DNA from: Deltaproteobacteria bacterium
GTDB taxonomy: Bacteria > Desulfobacterota > Desulfarculia > Adiutricales > JAFDHD01
Assembly: GCA_019308995.1 (NCBI GenBank)
Contig: JAFDHD010000025.1
Span: forward strand, 1-32,692
DNA length: 32,692 nt
Reading direction: 5' to 3'
The notes below the pieces were generated by a model. The model saw nothing but the letters and a program-made list of their open reading frames with translations, made no database searches and was not told the DNA's origin. How positions within the stretch are numbered: position 1 is the stretch's first letter; the number at the start of each line of letters is the position of its first letter. The translations under genes and the position numbers were made by a program. Positions 23,856 to 32,432 of this stretch are shown here, in pieces.

Positions 23856-25652
23856 ATGAAAAAAATTATAGATCAAATCAGCCGAAGAAGGTTTCTGGGT
23901 CTTGTTAGCGGCGCTACGGCTTTTTTTTCAGCCGGAGGGTTGTTGACGCTTCCACGACCAAACTCCTCAAAATCAGGTATGGCCTACGCCGCTTCATTCC
24001 CCGAATATGATATTGCCGACCTGAAATCGGATACCCCGCATGGTGGCCAGCTGGTGGCCCACGCACTAAAGAGGGAGGGCGTAAAGTACCTTTTCGGCCT
24101 CTGCGGAGGACATATCAACCCCATCTTTGACGGGTGCCTGGATGAGGGAATCAAAGTTATTGGAACGCGTCACGAACAGGCCGCAGCACATATGGCTGAA
24201 GCATGGTCCCTGGTTACCGGTGAGATGGGGGTTTGCGCTGTCACGGCCGGACCGGGCCTTACCGATGCCCTTACCGGCGTGGCCAACGCCTATGAAAACC
24301 GAGTTCCCATGCTGATTCTGGGCGGACATAGTGATCTGAAGGACAATGACATCGGGTCTTTACAGGATATCAATCAGATAAATCTTTACGAATCAATTAC
24401 CAAGTGGGCACGCGTCTGTCATAAAACCGACCGGATCCCGGAATATATCGCCACAGCCTACCGGCACGCCCTGAGTGGAAGGCCCGGACCGGTCTACCTG
24501 GAACTGCCCCAGGATATTCTTAAAGCGAAAGTAAGCAAATCCAGCGTGAAATTCCCCAAGAACTACCGGACTCTTGAAAAACCGAGCGGCAGTTCCCGTG
24601 CCCTCCAGGCGGCCGCGGATATCATTGAGCAATCGAAGCGTCCTTTGATAATTGCTGGAACCGGCTGCCGATTTTCAAAGGCAGGTGATGCCATAGCCGC
24701 TTTTGCCGAACACAGGGGAATCCCAGTCATCACACGAGAAGGCGGGCGCGGCATTATACCGGATTCACATCCTCTTTCCCTTGGCCCCTCCTGCGGAATA
24801 TGGGGCCCCATAGGAATAGCCGATACCATAATTCTTCTCGGTTCACGGCTGAATTTTCAGCTTGGCTATGGGAAATATTTCTCAAAATCCGCCAAGATCA
24901 TACAAGTGGATACCGATTCAACAAATATAGGCTTCAATCGGGGTGCTGATGTTGGGATCATTGGCGATATCAAACAGGTCCTGGAGGACCTGAAAAGAAT
25001 AATACCGAACAATCCGGATCGTCAATGGGCCAGGCGATCAAAAACAAGAGTGAAGGCGACGGAAAAATGGATGCATGGCCGCACCCGGTTTGGAGGAACA
25101 CCGATCCATCCCAAGATACTGGCCGAAGGAGTTCGTGACGTGGCCGGTAGTGAAGCCTCGTATGTCGTGGATGGCGGATGGGTAGGCATGTGGGGCGGTG
25201 AAACCCTGCCCGCGGAGCGGCCGGGCGAATGTATTGGTGTTCAAACAGGACCGATGGGATGCCTGGGGGTTGGCGTACCGTATGCGCTGGCCATGAAGAT
25301 GGTTCATCCAGACCGCCCGGTGATCCTGTTTACCGGTGACGGCTCCTTTGGCTTTACGGCCGTCGAGATAGACACGGCCGTCCGTTATAATATCCCCATC
25401 GTATGCGTCGTAGCAAACGATCAGGCCTGGGGAATGATTAAGAGCGCTCAGGCTTATCATTATGGTCCAAATCGAATTGTCGGTACGGAATTGGGGCTTG
25501 TACGTTATGATAAATGGGTTGAAAGTTTTGGCGGCCATGGCGAATTTGTAGAAAATCCAAGCGAGATCAAACCAGCTATTGAAAGGGCCATAAAGTCGGG
25601 TAAACCGGCTTGTGTTAACGTCCTTGTAAGAACAGCCCCTCACAGAATATGA
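23856..25652 (+). CDS. Thiamine-diphosphate enzyme (acetolactate synthase-like) with Tat signal
   Basis: A 598-residue protein. The N-terminus has a twin-arginine signal, SRRRFLGLVSGATAFFSAGG (9-28), ending near AYA-A at about 45. The rest is a complete ThDP enzyme of the acetolactate synthase/2-hydroxyacyl-CoA lyase superfamily: catalytic glutamate in GTRHEQAAAHMAEAW (E107), TAGPGLTDALTGVANAY, a central domain with IIAGTGCRFSKAG, and a ThDP-Mg motif GDGSFGFTAVEIDTAV (494 on) ending in AND rather than the usual NN. It would make or break C-C bonds next to a carbonyl. Cytoplasmic homologues lack a signal; export is unusual and unproven. ATG 23856 is chosen because AAAGGAAA lies nine bases upstream; an in-frame TTG at 23832 is less likely. 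No FAD or regulatory-subunit gene is adjacent. Confidence 0.88.
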   Translation: MKKIIDQISRRRFLGLVSGATAFFSAGGLLTLPRPNSSKSGMAYAASFPEYDIADLKSDTPHGGQLVAHALKREGVKYLFGLCGGHINPIFDGCLDEGIKVIGTRHEQAAAHMAEAWSLVTGEMGVCAVTAGPGLTDALTGVANAYENRVPMLILGGHSDLKDNDIGSLQDINQINLYESITKWARVCHKTDRIPEYIATAYRHALSGRPGPVYLELPQDILKAKVSKSSVKFPKNYRTLEKPSGSSRALQAAADIIEQSKRPLIIAGTGCRFSKAGDAIAAFAEHRGIPVITREGGRGIIPDSHPLSLGPSCGIWGPIGIADTIILLGSRLNFQLGYGKYFSKSAKIIQVDTDSTNIGFNRGADVGIIGDIKQVLEDLKRIIPNNPDRQWARRSKTRVKATEKWMHGRTRFGGTPIHPKILAEGVRDVAGSEASYVVDGGWVGMWGGETLPAERPGECIGVQTGPMGCLGVGVPYALAMKMVHPDRPVILFTGDGSFGFTAVEIDTAVRYNIPIVCVVANDQAWGMIKSAQAYHYGPNRIVGTELGLVRYDKWVESFGGHGEFVENPSEIKPAIERAIKSGKPACVNVLVRTAPHRI

Positions 25653-25942
25653 TGGCCACCGGGCCTGGTTTGAATCATTCACTGACTTCATTTTAGTCTA
25701 AGGCGGGATGGCGGTTCCTTGCATCCTTGAACTTGAAGTTTCTTTCCCGAAATATTCAACATAAAATAGTTATATATTAATCGGCTATAACAATTTGAAA
25801 TTTAAAAAGTTTCCTATATCGACGGTAGTATTTAACGGGGGGCGACAGAGCCCGACTTTTTTCGGATGCACGTATTGCTTACAATTTAGCTGGCGTTGTG
25901 AGATACAAAATACATCCTCAAAGCGCTAGGAGGAATAAGCTG
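25653..25942. other. Intergenic region upstream of the pRiA4b-like gene
   Basis: No gene is seen in these 290 bases. GGATGCACGTATT at about 25864-25876 resembles elements at 23437 and 26644. The ribosome-binding sequence TAGGAGGA at 25927-25934 serves the next gene. Confidence 0.45.
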
Positions 25943-26572
25943 ATGGAGACTGATAATTCTCAAGTATATCAATTCAAGGTGACTTTGAACGGTATTCGTC
26001 CACCAATCTGGCGGAGAATTCAGGTTCCAGCCGAATATACGTTTTGGGACCTTCACGTTGCTATTCAGGATGCGATGGGATGGTTTGATAGTCATTTGCA
26101 CGATTTCAAGATAACTAATCTCTCCACCGGACACTATGAAAAATTCGGAATCCCGATTGAGGACGATATAGATTTTGGAGAGGAACCTCCAACCAAACCA
26201 GGTTGGGAGCACTATATTGCCGATTATTTTTCTCTGGAAAATTCAAAAGCAATTTACGAATACGACTTTGGTGATGGTTGGGAGCACACTGTTCTATTAG
26301 AAAAAATCATTTCGAGGGATGAAAAAAAAATATACCCCATATGCTTGGACGGAAAACGAGCCTGTCCACCCGAGGACTGCGGAGGCGTCTGGGGATACGA
26401 AAATCTTCTTGAAATTATTGCCGATCCAAATCATGAAGATTATGACACATGGATAGAATGGCTCGGTGAAGATTTCGACCCGGAATTCTTTGATGCAAAA
26501 TTGGTCGAATTTGATGATCCTACCGAAAGATGGAAATTTGCCTTTGAAGAATCAGACGAGTTGTTACATTGA
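25943..26572 (+). CDS. Plasmid pRiA4b ORF-3-like protein
   Basis: A 209-residue acidic protein of the pRiA4b ORF-3 family. The opening VYQFKVTLNGIRPPIWRRIQ, the conserved FWDLHVAIQDAMGWFDSHLH, the central YEYDFGDGWEHTVLLEKI and the CPPEDCGGVWGYENLLE segment are all present in order. The family is common on plasmids, in insertion-element contexts and in chromosomes; its molecular function is not established. ATG 25943 is fixed by TAGGAGGA; the frame is open to 25898 without a further signal. It stands alone, surrounded by repeat-bearing intergenic sequence. Confidence 0.92.
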   Translation: METDNSQVYQFKVTLNGIRPPIWRRIQVPAEYTFWDLHVAIQDAMGWFDSHLHDFKITNLSTGHYEKFGIPIEDDIDFGEEPPTKPGWEHYIADYFSLENSKAIYEYDFGDGWEHTVLLEKIISRDEKKIYPICLDGKRACPPEDCGGVWGYENLLEIIADPNHEDYDTWIEWLGEDFDPEFFDAKLVEFDDPTERWKFAFEESDELLH

Positions 26573-26762
26573 ATAAGATTCCAGACAAGTAACTGATGCC
26601 AGAGATATCAATAAGTAGAGACAGCCGGATCTCAGGTTCCTGCCCATGCGTGTATCTCTAATTTTAACCCAAGTCGTTTTCCCCAGAAATTTTGGATAAT
26701 CAAAGTCGCTTTTTATATTTCTCACCACGGTCGACATTGGGACTTCTGCGTTTCCGCTGAAT

Positions 26763-26907
26763 CACCACTACCGGGCGGTGTTTGGCCATGGCTGACGGGG
26801 TAAAATCCGTTTGACAGTGAGAGATTCAGTGAATTACTATGCCCTGAAGTGGGAAAATTGTCCGGTTTTCGATGAAATTGGTGGAAAATAGCCTTTTGGC
26901 AAGGAGA
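26763..26907 (+). repeat. Left copy of direct repeat pair flanking the exporter
   Basis: The first block, 26763-26783 (CCACTACCGGGCGGTGTTT at its core), matches 31623-31643 at 19 of 21 positions. The second block, CCTTTTGGCAAGGAGA at 26892-26907, is identical to 31749-31764. The blocks are 129 bases apart here and 126 in the other copy, so they form one colinear element with a diverged middle. Confidence 0.7.
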
Positions 26908-27118
26908 GCCATGTCTTTCGATCCGGCTCAATGCCTATTCCAAAGGCAAAACGCAGTGCCGGAAGGCTGGAAACAAGGGGCTCGCGGCTGATGCTGCATA
27001 GTTCCGGATAAAGTATCAGTTAGAACTTTTTTCTGTATTTATGATGAGAAATCGCTATTATCCGGCAGGTAAAAAGCTTTTAACAGTTCCATATGGTCAA
27101 TAAGGTGGATGGGGGTTG

Positions 27119-27166
27119 CTAAAGGGTGATAATAAGAGAAACGTGGCAGGTACCGCATAATTCAGG
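27119..27166 (+). repeat. Dispersed intergenic motif, copy 3
   Basis: CTAAAGGGTGAT (27119-27130) is followed after 14 bases by GGCAGGTACCGCATAATTCA (27145-27164). It ends 18 bases before the HlyD-type gene. GATTTGATATG at the start codon is also shared with the metallo-hydrolase gene start at 21570. Confidence 0.6.
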
Positions 27167-27184
27167 TAAACGAACAGATTTGAT

Positions 27185-28447
27185 ATGGATCGTCAGATAA
27201 AGAAAAAATGGTTTGGCCCGAAACAAATTTCATGGCTTGTATTTGTCGTGATCATCGCTATATTCGCAGTTTATTATTTTTTCTATCAGGATACCAGTTC
27301 GAAACTGAACGTGCGTACTGAAAAGATTATTATTTCAACTATTACGGAGGAACCATTTCAAGAGTTCATCCCTGTGCTTGGAAAGGTCATGCCGGTCACA
27401 ACAGTTTTTCTGGACGCCATTGAAGGAGGCCGGGTTGAAAAAAAGTTTGTTGAGGCGGGCGCCTGGGTCAAGGAAGGGGACAAGATCCTTCACTTGTCGA
27501 ACACCAACCTGGTTATCAATATTATGCAGCGGGAAGCGGAATATGTCACCCAGAGTGATAATCTGCAAAAGTCCCGCCTCTCCATGGAGCAGAAAAAGCT
27601 CGCTCACATAACCCTGATGGCTGAGCTGGATTATCAACTGCAAACAAAAATGCGTGATTACGAGCAGAGCGAAGCGCTTTTTCAAAAGAAAGTAATTTCG
27701 AGGAAGAAATACGCCGACGACAAGGAAATCTACGAGTATTTAATTAGGAAAAAGAGACTGGCTGAAGAGAATTTCACGCAGGAGATTAATTTCCGGCAAG
27801 TACAGATCGAACAATTTGAGGCTTCGCTGAAAAGAATGAGCGCGAACCTGGAACTAATAAAGGAAAAACTGGAATCGTTGACCATCAGGGCCCCCATCAG
27901 CGGGCAGTTGACAGTACTTAATGCGGAGATTGGAGAATCCAAGGCCCTGGGCCAACGTTTAGGCCAGATTAATGTCATGGATGACCTTAAAATTATTACC
28001 GGGATTGATGAACACTATATCGCACGGGTAAAAGAGGGAAATATAGGGACCTTTGATTTAGAAGGAAGCACCCATGAAGTCACCCATGAAGTCAACATCG
28101 TTAAAATCCTGCCGGATGTCCGCGAAGGGCAGTTTGTTGTTGAGCTGAAGTTCATCAAAAATCCGCTGTCAGAAATCAGGATCGGGCAGACTTTGCATAT
28201 TAAACTGACTTTGGGGGAACTAACCAAAGTGATCACAGTTCCCAGGGGTGGGTTTTACCAAAGCACCGCCGGTCAGTGGATATACGTATTGGACAGCACC
28301 GGGAGTTTTGCCACAAAAAGGAGTATCCGGCTGGGCCGTAAAAACGCAGATGTCTTTGAGGTATTGGAAGGACTGAACCCCAGGGAGAAAGTGATTACCT
28401 CAAATTACGATAACTTTGAAGATATGGATAAATTGATCCTTAAGTAA
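27185..28447 (+). CDS. HlyD/MacA-type periplasmic adaptor subunit
   Basis: A 420-residue membrane-fusion protein. One transmembrane anchor lies at about 17-36. A biotinyl-lipoyl-like strand follows (FLDAIEGGRVEKKFVEAGAW with VKEGDKIL), then a long charged helical hairpin (about 110-230, partly coiled coil) with the return lipoyl strand LTIRAPISGQLTVLNAEIGE, and a beta-barrel region with VPRGGFYQSTAGQWIYVLD. It should link the inner-membrane ABC exporter encoded next to an outer-membrane partner, which is not in the window. A perfect 12-bp tandem duplication (28070-28093) duplicates THEV at 296-303 in the beta-barrel. ATG 27185 lacks a strong ribosome-binding site. Confidence 0.87.
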   Translation: MDRQIKKKWFGPKQISWLVFVVIIAIFAVYYFFYQDTSSKLNVRTEKIIISTITEEPFQEFIPVLGKVMPVTTVFLDAIEGGRVEKKFVEAGAWVKEGDKILHLSNTNLVINIMQREAEYVTQSDNLQKSRLSMEQKKLAHITLMAELDYQLQTKMRDYEQSEALFQKKVISRKKYADDKEIYEYLIRKKRLAEENFTQEINFRQVQIEQFEASLKRMSANLELIKEKLESLTIRAPISGQLTVLNAEIGESKALGQRLGQINVMDDLKIITGIDEHYIARVKEGNIGTFDLEGSTHEVTHEVNIVKILPDVREGQFVVELKFIKNPLSEIRIGQTLHIKLTLGELTKVITVPRGGFYQSTAGQWIYVLDSTGSFATKRSIRLGRKNADVFEVLEGLNPREKVITSNYDNFEDMDKLILK

Positions 28448-28456
28448 GGAGCGCCG

Positions 28457-29134
28457 ATGATTAGAACGGAAAACCTTGTTAAAATTTACAGGACGGAAGA
28501 GGTTGAGACAACAGCCCTGAACAACCTTAGCTTAGAAATTAATGAAGGTGAGTTCGTTTCCATTATCGGGCCATCAGGCTGCGGTAAATCAACCCTTTTA
28601 AACGTACTGGGTCTGCTTGACAGCCTCAATGAAGGCAAATATTTTTTTATGGATCATGAGGTCTCGAAATATTCTGAAAGAAAGCGAACCAATTTGAGAA
28701 AAGCCAACATAGGCTTTGTCTTTCAGAGCTTTAACCTGATTGATGAGTTAACGGTCTTTGAGAATGTTGAGCTCCCCCTCCTTTACCTGAGCGTATCCTC
28801 ATCGGAGCGAAAGAAACGGGTAAAAGATGTGCTGGAGCAGACCGGTATATCCCATCGGATGAATCATTACCCACAATTGCTCTCTGGCGGTCAGCAGCAG
28901 CGTGTTGCGGTGGCTAGGGCTGTAGTAGCCAAACCCAAGGTTATCCTGGCGGACGAGCCCACTGGTAATCTGGATTCCAAACATGGTGGTGAAGTAATGG
29001 ATCTCTTAGCCGAACTGCACAAAGAAGGCACCACCGTTGTTATAGTTACTCATTCACCCGATTATGCCCAACGTGCCCAGCGTATTATCCAGCTTTTGGA
29101 TGGTGATGTGGTAACAGGAGAGGTGGCTGGTTAA
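28457..29134 (+). CDS. ABC exporter ATPase, MacB/LolD type
   Basis: A 225-residue ATPase of the LolD/MacB group. Walker A is GPSGCGKST, the Q-loop is in VFQSFNLIDELTV, the signature is LSGGQQQRVAVARAV, Walker B is VILADEPTGNLD and the switch histidine is in IVTHSPDYA. These ATPases work with FtsX-fold permeases as mechanotransmission machines, not as classic transporters. ATG 28457 lies nine bases after the adaptor stop with AAGGAG before it. Intact itself, it has only the interrupted permease gene as its evident partner. Confidence 0.93.
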   Translation: MIRTENLVKIYRTEEVETTALNNLSLEINEGEFVSIIGPSGCGKSTLLNVLGLLDSLNEGKYFFMDHEVSKYSERKRTNLRKANIGFVFQSFNLIDELTVFENVELPLLYLSVSSSERKKRVKDVLEQTGISHRMNHYPQLLSGGQQQRVAVARAVVAKPKVILADEPTGNLDSKHGGEVMDLLAELHKEGTTVVIVTHSPDYAQRAQRIIQLLDGDVVTGEVAG

Positions 29135-29200
29135 CCACCAGCCCAGATTGCGTAAAATTCCGGCTCCCAGTTTTCTTAACATCTCGAAGAGGACAAAACA

Positions 29201-31573
29201 GTGTTTTTAAATTATCTAAAAATCGCCTACAGGAATCTTTTTAAGTATAAGGCCTTCTCGCTGATCAACATCTCCGGGCTGGCCATCGGCATGACCTGCT
29301 GTTTCCTGATCCTGGTGTGGGTGATGGATGAATTGAGCTTTGACCGATTCCATAAAAATGCTGACAACCTGTATCGGGCCGTGGTGAGGGTAAAGAACGA
29401 CAACGGCGTTACCACCTCGATATGGGGTCCGGCTGCTTTAGGACCCGGCTTAAAACGAGAAATGCCGGAAGTTGTTGATTTTGCACGGTACGTCCCGGCT
29501 CCGCAGATAACCTTGCAGCATGAGGACGCCACTTTTAACGAACAAGTCGTATGGGTTGATCCGAGCTTTTTTAAGATGTTTACCTTCCCCGCCATAGCCG
29601 GGGATTTGGAAACAGCCTTCGAAGAACCCCTGGCTCTAGTCATCACCCAGAAAATGGCCAAAAAATATTTTGGCACCGATAAGGATGTAATCAACAAAGT
29701 CCTCAAAATGAGCAACAGGTACGATTATAAAGTCAAGGCGGTGCTCAAGGACATCCCGGCCACCTCCCATCTGAATTTCGATATTCTCGCGCCCTCTTCC
29801 AACCTGAAATACGTCGGATACAAGGATGACAATTGGATCTGGAACAATTGTATTACCTATGTCCAGCTTCAGAAAAACGTTCCTTACAAGAAATTCAACA
29901 AAAAGATCACTAACTACATTGAAAGCCATATGACCAAATTTACGTTTTCTGAAGAACTATTTTTGCAGCCTTTAACCCGAATTTATTTGTACTCGGATTT
30001 CAGTGGTGAAAGAAGCAGGCAGGGAAACATCACTCACGTCTATATTCTTTCAATTATTGCTGTCTTTATCCTTTTGATCGCCTGTATCAACTTCATGAAT
30101 CTTTCCACGGCCCGATCCATGAACCGCGTCACCGAAATCGGTATCAGAAAAGTAGTGGGAGCGCACCGGACCCATCTGATAGCCCAATTTTACGGGGAAT
30201 CGATCTTTCTTTCCGTGGTCGCCCTGGTTATCGCTCTGGGCCTGTCCGAGCTGCTGCTGCCTTCGTTCAACGCTATGGCTGGGAAACAACTGTCACATGA
30301 TCTGACCGGCAACTGGCACGTCATTCTGGGTATCGGCTTAATCACAGTCTTTACCGGCATCATCGCCGGAAGTTACCCTGCCTTTTACTTGTCCGCGTTT
30401 AAGCCAGCCAGGATTTTGCAAGGCTCTTCCAAGAAAGCCTCTAAAAGCGCTGTTCTGCGTAAAACTTTAGTAATTCTATAATTTGCCCTTTCGGTAATAC
30501 TGATTATCAGTACGGCAATTGTTTTTTACCAACTGCAATACATAAAAAATAAAGACCTGGGATATGACAAAGAGAATCTGCTGGTAATCCCCAACAGGAC
30601 AGGCCAACATATACGCAACAGACATAAAACGTTCAGGTATGAGTTGACGAAAAACCCGAAGGTCCTTGGGGCCACCGTTACTTCCCAAAATCCGACCAAC
30701 ATGGAATATGCCACAATCATTTTCAATTGGAGAGGGAAAAATCCAGAGGACCAGATTCTGATTCACGCTAACAGTGTAACCGTTGATTATGTCGACACAC
30801 TGAAGCTACAGGTCAAGGAAGGAAGAGGGTTTTCCGATAAAATCACCTCTGATCGAAGAGGAGCGATCCTGCTGAATGAAGAGGCGGTCAAGGTGATGGG
30901 ATTTACCAACCCGTTGGAGGAAACTGTTACCGTGGGAAAAACCAAATTAAGGGTGATCGGCGTACTAAAAAAATTTCATTTTTAGCCCATACATAAAAAA
31001 ATTGAGCCGATGATCATCTCTACGGGAAGGATCAGGGGTGGTTATACTATAGTCAGACTTCATCCAGATCAAATGGCTGAAACCATCGGATTTGTCAAGC
31101 AAACCTGGACTAAGTTTTTTCCGACCATTCCCTTTAACTATCACTTCCTTGATGAGGATTATGACAATCTGTACCGGGCCGAAGAACGGATGGGGACGCT
31201 CCTTAATTACTTTTCGATACTCGCCGTATTTATCGCCTGTTTGGGACTATTCGGGCTGGCCTCCTTCACCACTGAACAGAGGACCAAGGAAATCGGAATC
31301 CGTAAGGTTTTAGGGGCTTCCACACCCGGGATTATCATGCTCCTGGGTAAGGATTTCGCTAAGCTGGTTCTGATTGCCAATATCATCGCATGGCCGATTG
31401 CCTATTACGTCATGACAAATTGGCTCCAGGATTTTGCTTACCGGATTAATATCAATTGGCTAATTTTTCTGCTAACCGGCGTCCTATCCGTATTCATTGC
31501 CCTAGTTACGGTTAGTTTCCAGGCTACCAAAGCGGCTATGGCCAATCCGGTCAAATCGCTCCGATATGAATAA
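29201..31573 (+). pseudogene. FtsX/MacB-type ABC permease interrupted by two in-frame stop codons
   Basis: A single frame of 790 codons runs from GTG 29201 (AAGAGGAC upstream) to TAA 31571-31573. It encodes the full double-FtsX permease common in Bacteroidota-type exporters: IAYRNLFKYKAFSLINISG, GLAIGM, periplasmic domain, IGIRKVVGAHR before the first FtsX segment pair, and EIGIRKVLGAS in the C-terminal FtsX domain. Codon 427 is TAA (30479-30481) in RKTLVIL*FALSVIL, and codon 595 is TAG (30983-30985) in KKFHF*PIHKKIEPM. By family pattern both sites normally hold glutamine (FQFALS; FQSLHEKIEP), so each fits one C-to-T change. No frameshift occurs. Translation would make only the first half (426 residues, four transmembrane segments). 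The adaptor and ATPase genes are intact. Confidence 0.88.
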
Positions 31574-31618
31574 TGGTTTTAATATCCCCGAATCATACTG
31601 GAGATCGAATCCAATTCG

Positions 31619-31641
31619 ACGCCGCCACTACCAGGCGGTGT
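31619..31641 (+). terminator. Candidate terminator hairpin after the exporter
   Basis: Arms ACGCCGCC (31619-31626) and GGCGGTGT (31634-31641) pair fully with one G-U pair around a seven-base loop, and are followed by TTTAGCTTTA. It is 45 bases past the permease stop and overlaps the right repeat copy. The T-tract is interrupted, so activity is uncertain. Confidence 0.4.
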
Positions 31642-31764
31642 TTAGCTTTAGTTGACGAGTGGAAATAACTTTAATAAAAAAAACCAATATTTTATTCATC
31701 AGCTGGTCCTCAAGCCCTTGGTTTGGGGACCATATTGTTGAAAAATCACCTTTTGGCAAGGAGA
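31623..31764 (+). repeat. Right copy of direct repeat pair flanking the exporter
   Basis: Matches the left copy at 26763-26907 in the same orientation: first block 19 of 21 positions, last block 16 of 16. The pair encloses the adaptor, ATPase and permease genes and nothing else. Confidence 0.7.
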
Positions 31765-31923
31765 AGCAGGCCCTTCGAGTCAGTTTAAAACCTACTTTTC
31801 AGATAGCGGGTAGCGCCCCTAATACTGAAACAAGAAGCGACGTGTCACACCGTCAACTTGGCTGTATCATCATACCGTTACGGTTTTTGAGGTGTCTTCT
31901 AAAAATAAAAGGAGAGCCATGTC

Positions 31924-32416
31924 ATGAGGAGAGTAAAGAGAGAGAATACCAGGGTTTTTCATTTTCTAGGTCTGGCAGCCATTATCGCTTTGGGATTGTT
32001 TGTAATCGCTGCCCCATGCATTGCTGCTGATGATGATTGTAAGGGCGCTGTGGTTGTGGAACCAGATTGGGAGAGATCCTACAAGGCCGGTTATACGGAC
32101 AGCAACGGACATTTCAATCAGCGTATCCAAGCTTGAAAAAAATCCGGACCTCAGCCAGGCAGCCGTTGGATACACGGAGGCCTTGAAGAAAATCGGCAAT
32201 GGCAAGGCTGAACTCAAGAAAGAAACCAGGACCAAGCTGCCGGACGGAACCCCGGCGGTGGAGTTTGTCATCACATGGGTCACCAAGGCCAACGTAGCGT
32301 TGACCACCCGGGCCTTGACCGTGTACAATGAAGGCTATTCCATTTCTATGGGCACGCATACCTGGGCCGGGAATTCGCCGGATAAAAAGATCTTTTACAC
32401 CATTAAATTCAATTGA
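31924..32416 (+). pseudogene. Broken gene for a secreted protein
   Basis: The first frame (31924-32136) starts with a clear Sec signal peptide (RVFHFLGLAAIIALGLFVIA, cleavage near CIAA-DDD) and continues to WERSYKAGYTDSNG before losing sense. From about 32097 the +1 frame takes over as TDISISVSKLEKNPDLSQAA and runs to TAA 32414-32416 with a coherent soluble domain (LPDGTPAVEFVITWVTKAN, SISMGTHTWAGN). Either one frameshift separates two parts of one gene, or a deletion has joined two genes: the front resembles the start of a repeat-propeller-type secreted protein, the back an unrelated small lipoprotein-like domain. ACGGAC occurs twice at the junction (32096-32101, 32106-32111). The product as it stands would be a 70-residue peptide. 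Function unknown. Confidence 0.65.
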
Positions 32417-32432
32417 TAAAGGAGACATCGAG

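Larger units (their letters stand above)
26573..27184. other. Repeat-bearing intergenic region left of the exporter
   Basis: A 612-bp region with no convincing gene. It contains, in order, a CCCATGCGTGTATCT element (26644-26658), the left copy of a repeat pair (26763-26907) whose partner lies right of the exporter at 31623-31764, and motif copy 3 (27119-27166). A short reading frame begins at ATG 26911 behind AAGGAGA and runs 24 codons; I do not regard it as a gene. Confidence 0.5.
31574..31923. other. Repeat-bearing intergenic region right of the exporter
   Basis: A 350-bp region containing the hairpin at 31619-31641 and the right copy of the repeat pair (31623-31764). A reading frame crossing it from 31659 has no conserved features. 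The ribosome-binding site GGAGAG at 31911-31916 belongs to the next, broken gene. Confidence 0.5.

Noticed and set aside
25850-25942. An integron attC-like site before the pRiA4b-like gene
   Set aside because: The sequence GGCGTTGTGAGA does not fit the GTTRRRY core and no paired inverted core was found.
26722-26931. A 69-codon minus-strand frame in the left flank of the exporter
   Set aside because: It lies across the repeat copy and has no conserved features; the repeat explains the region better.
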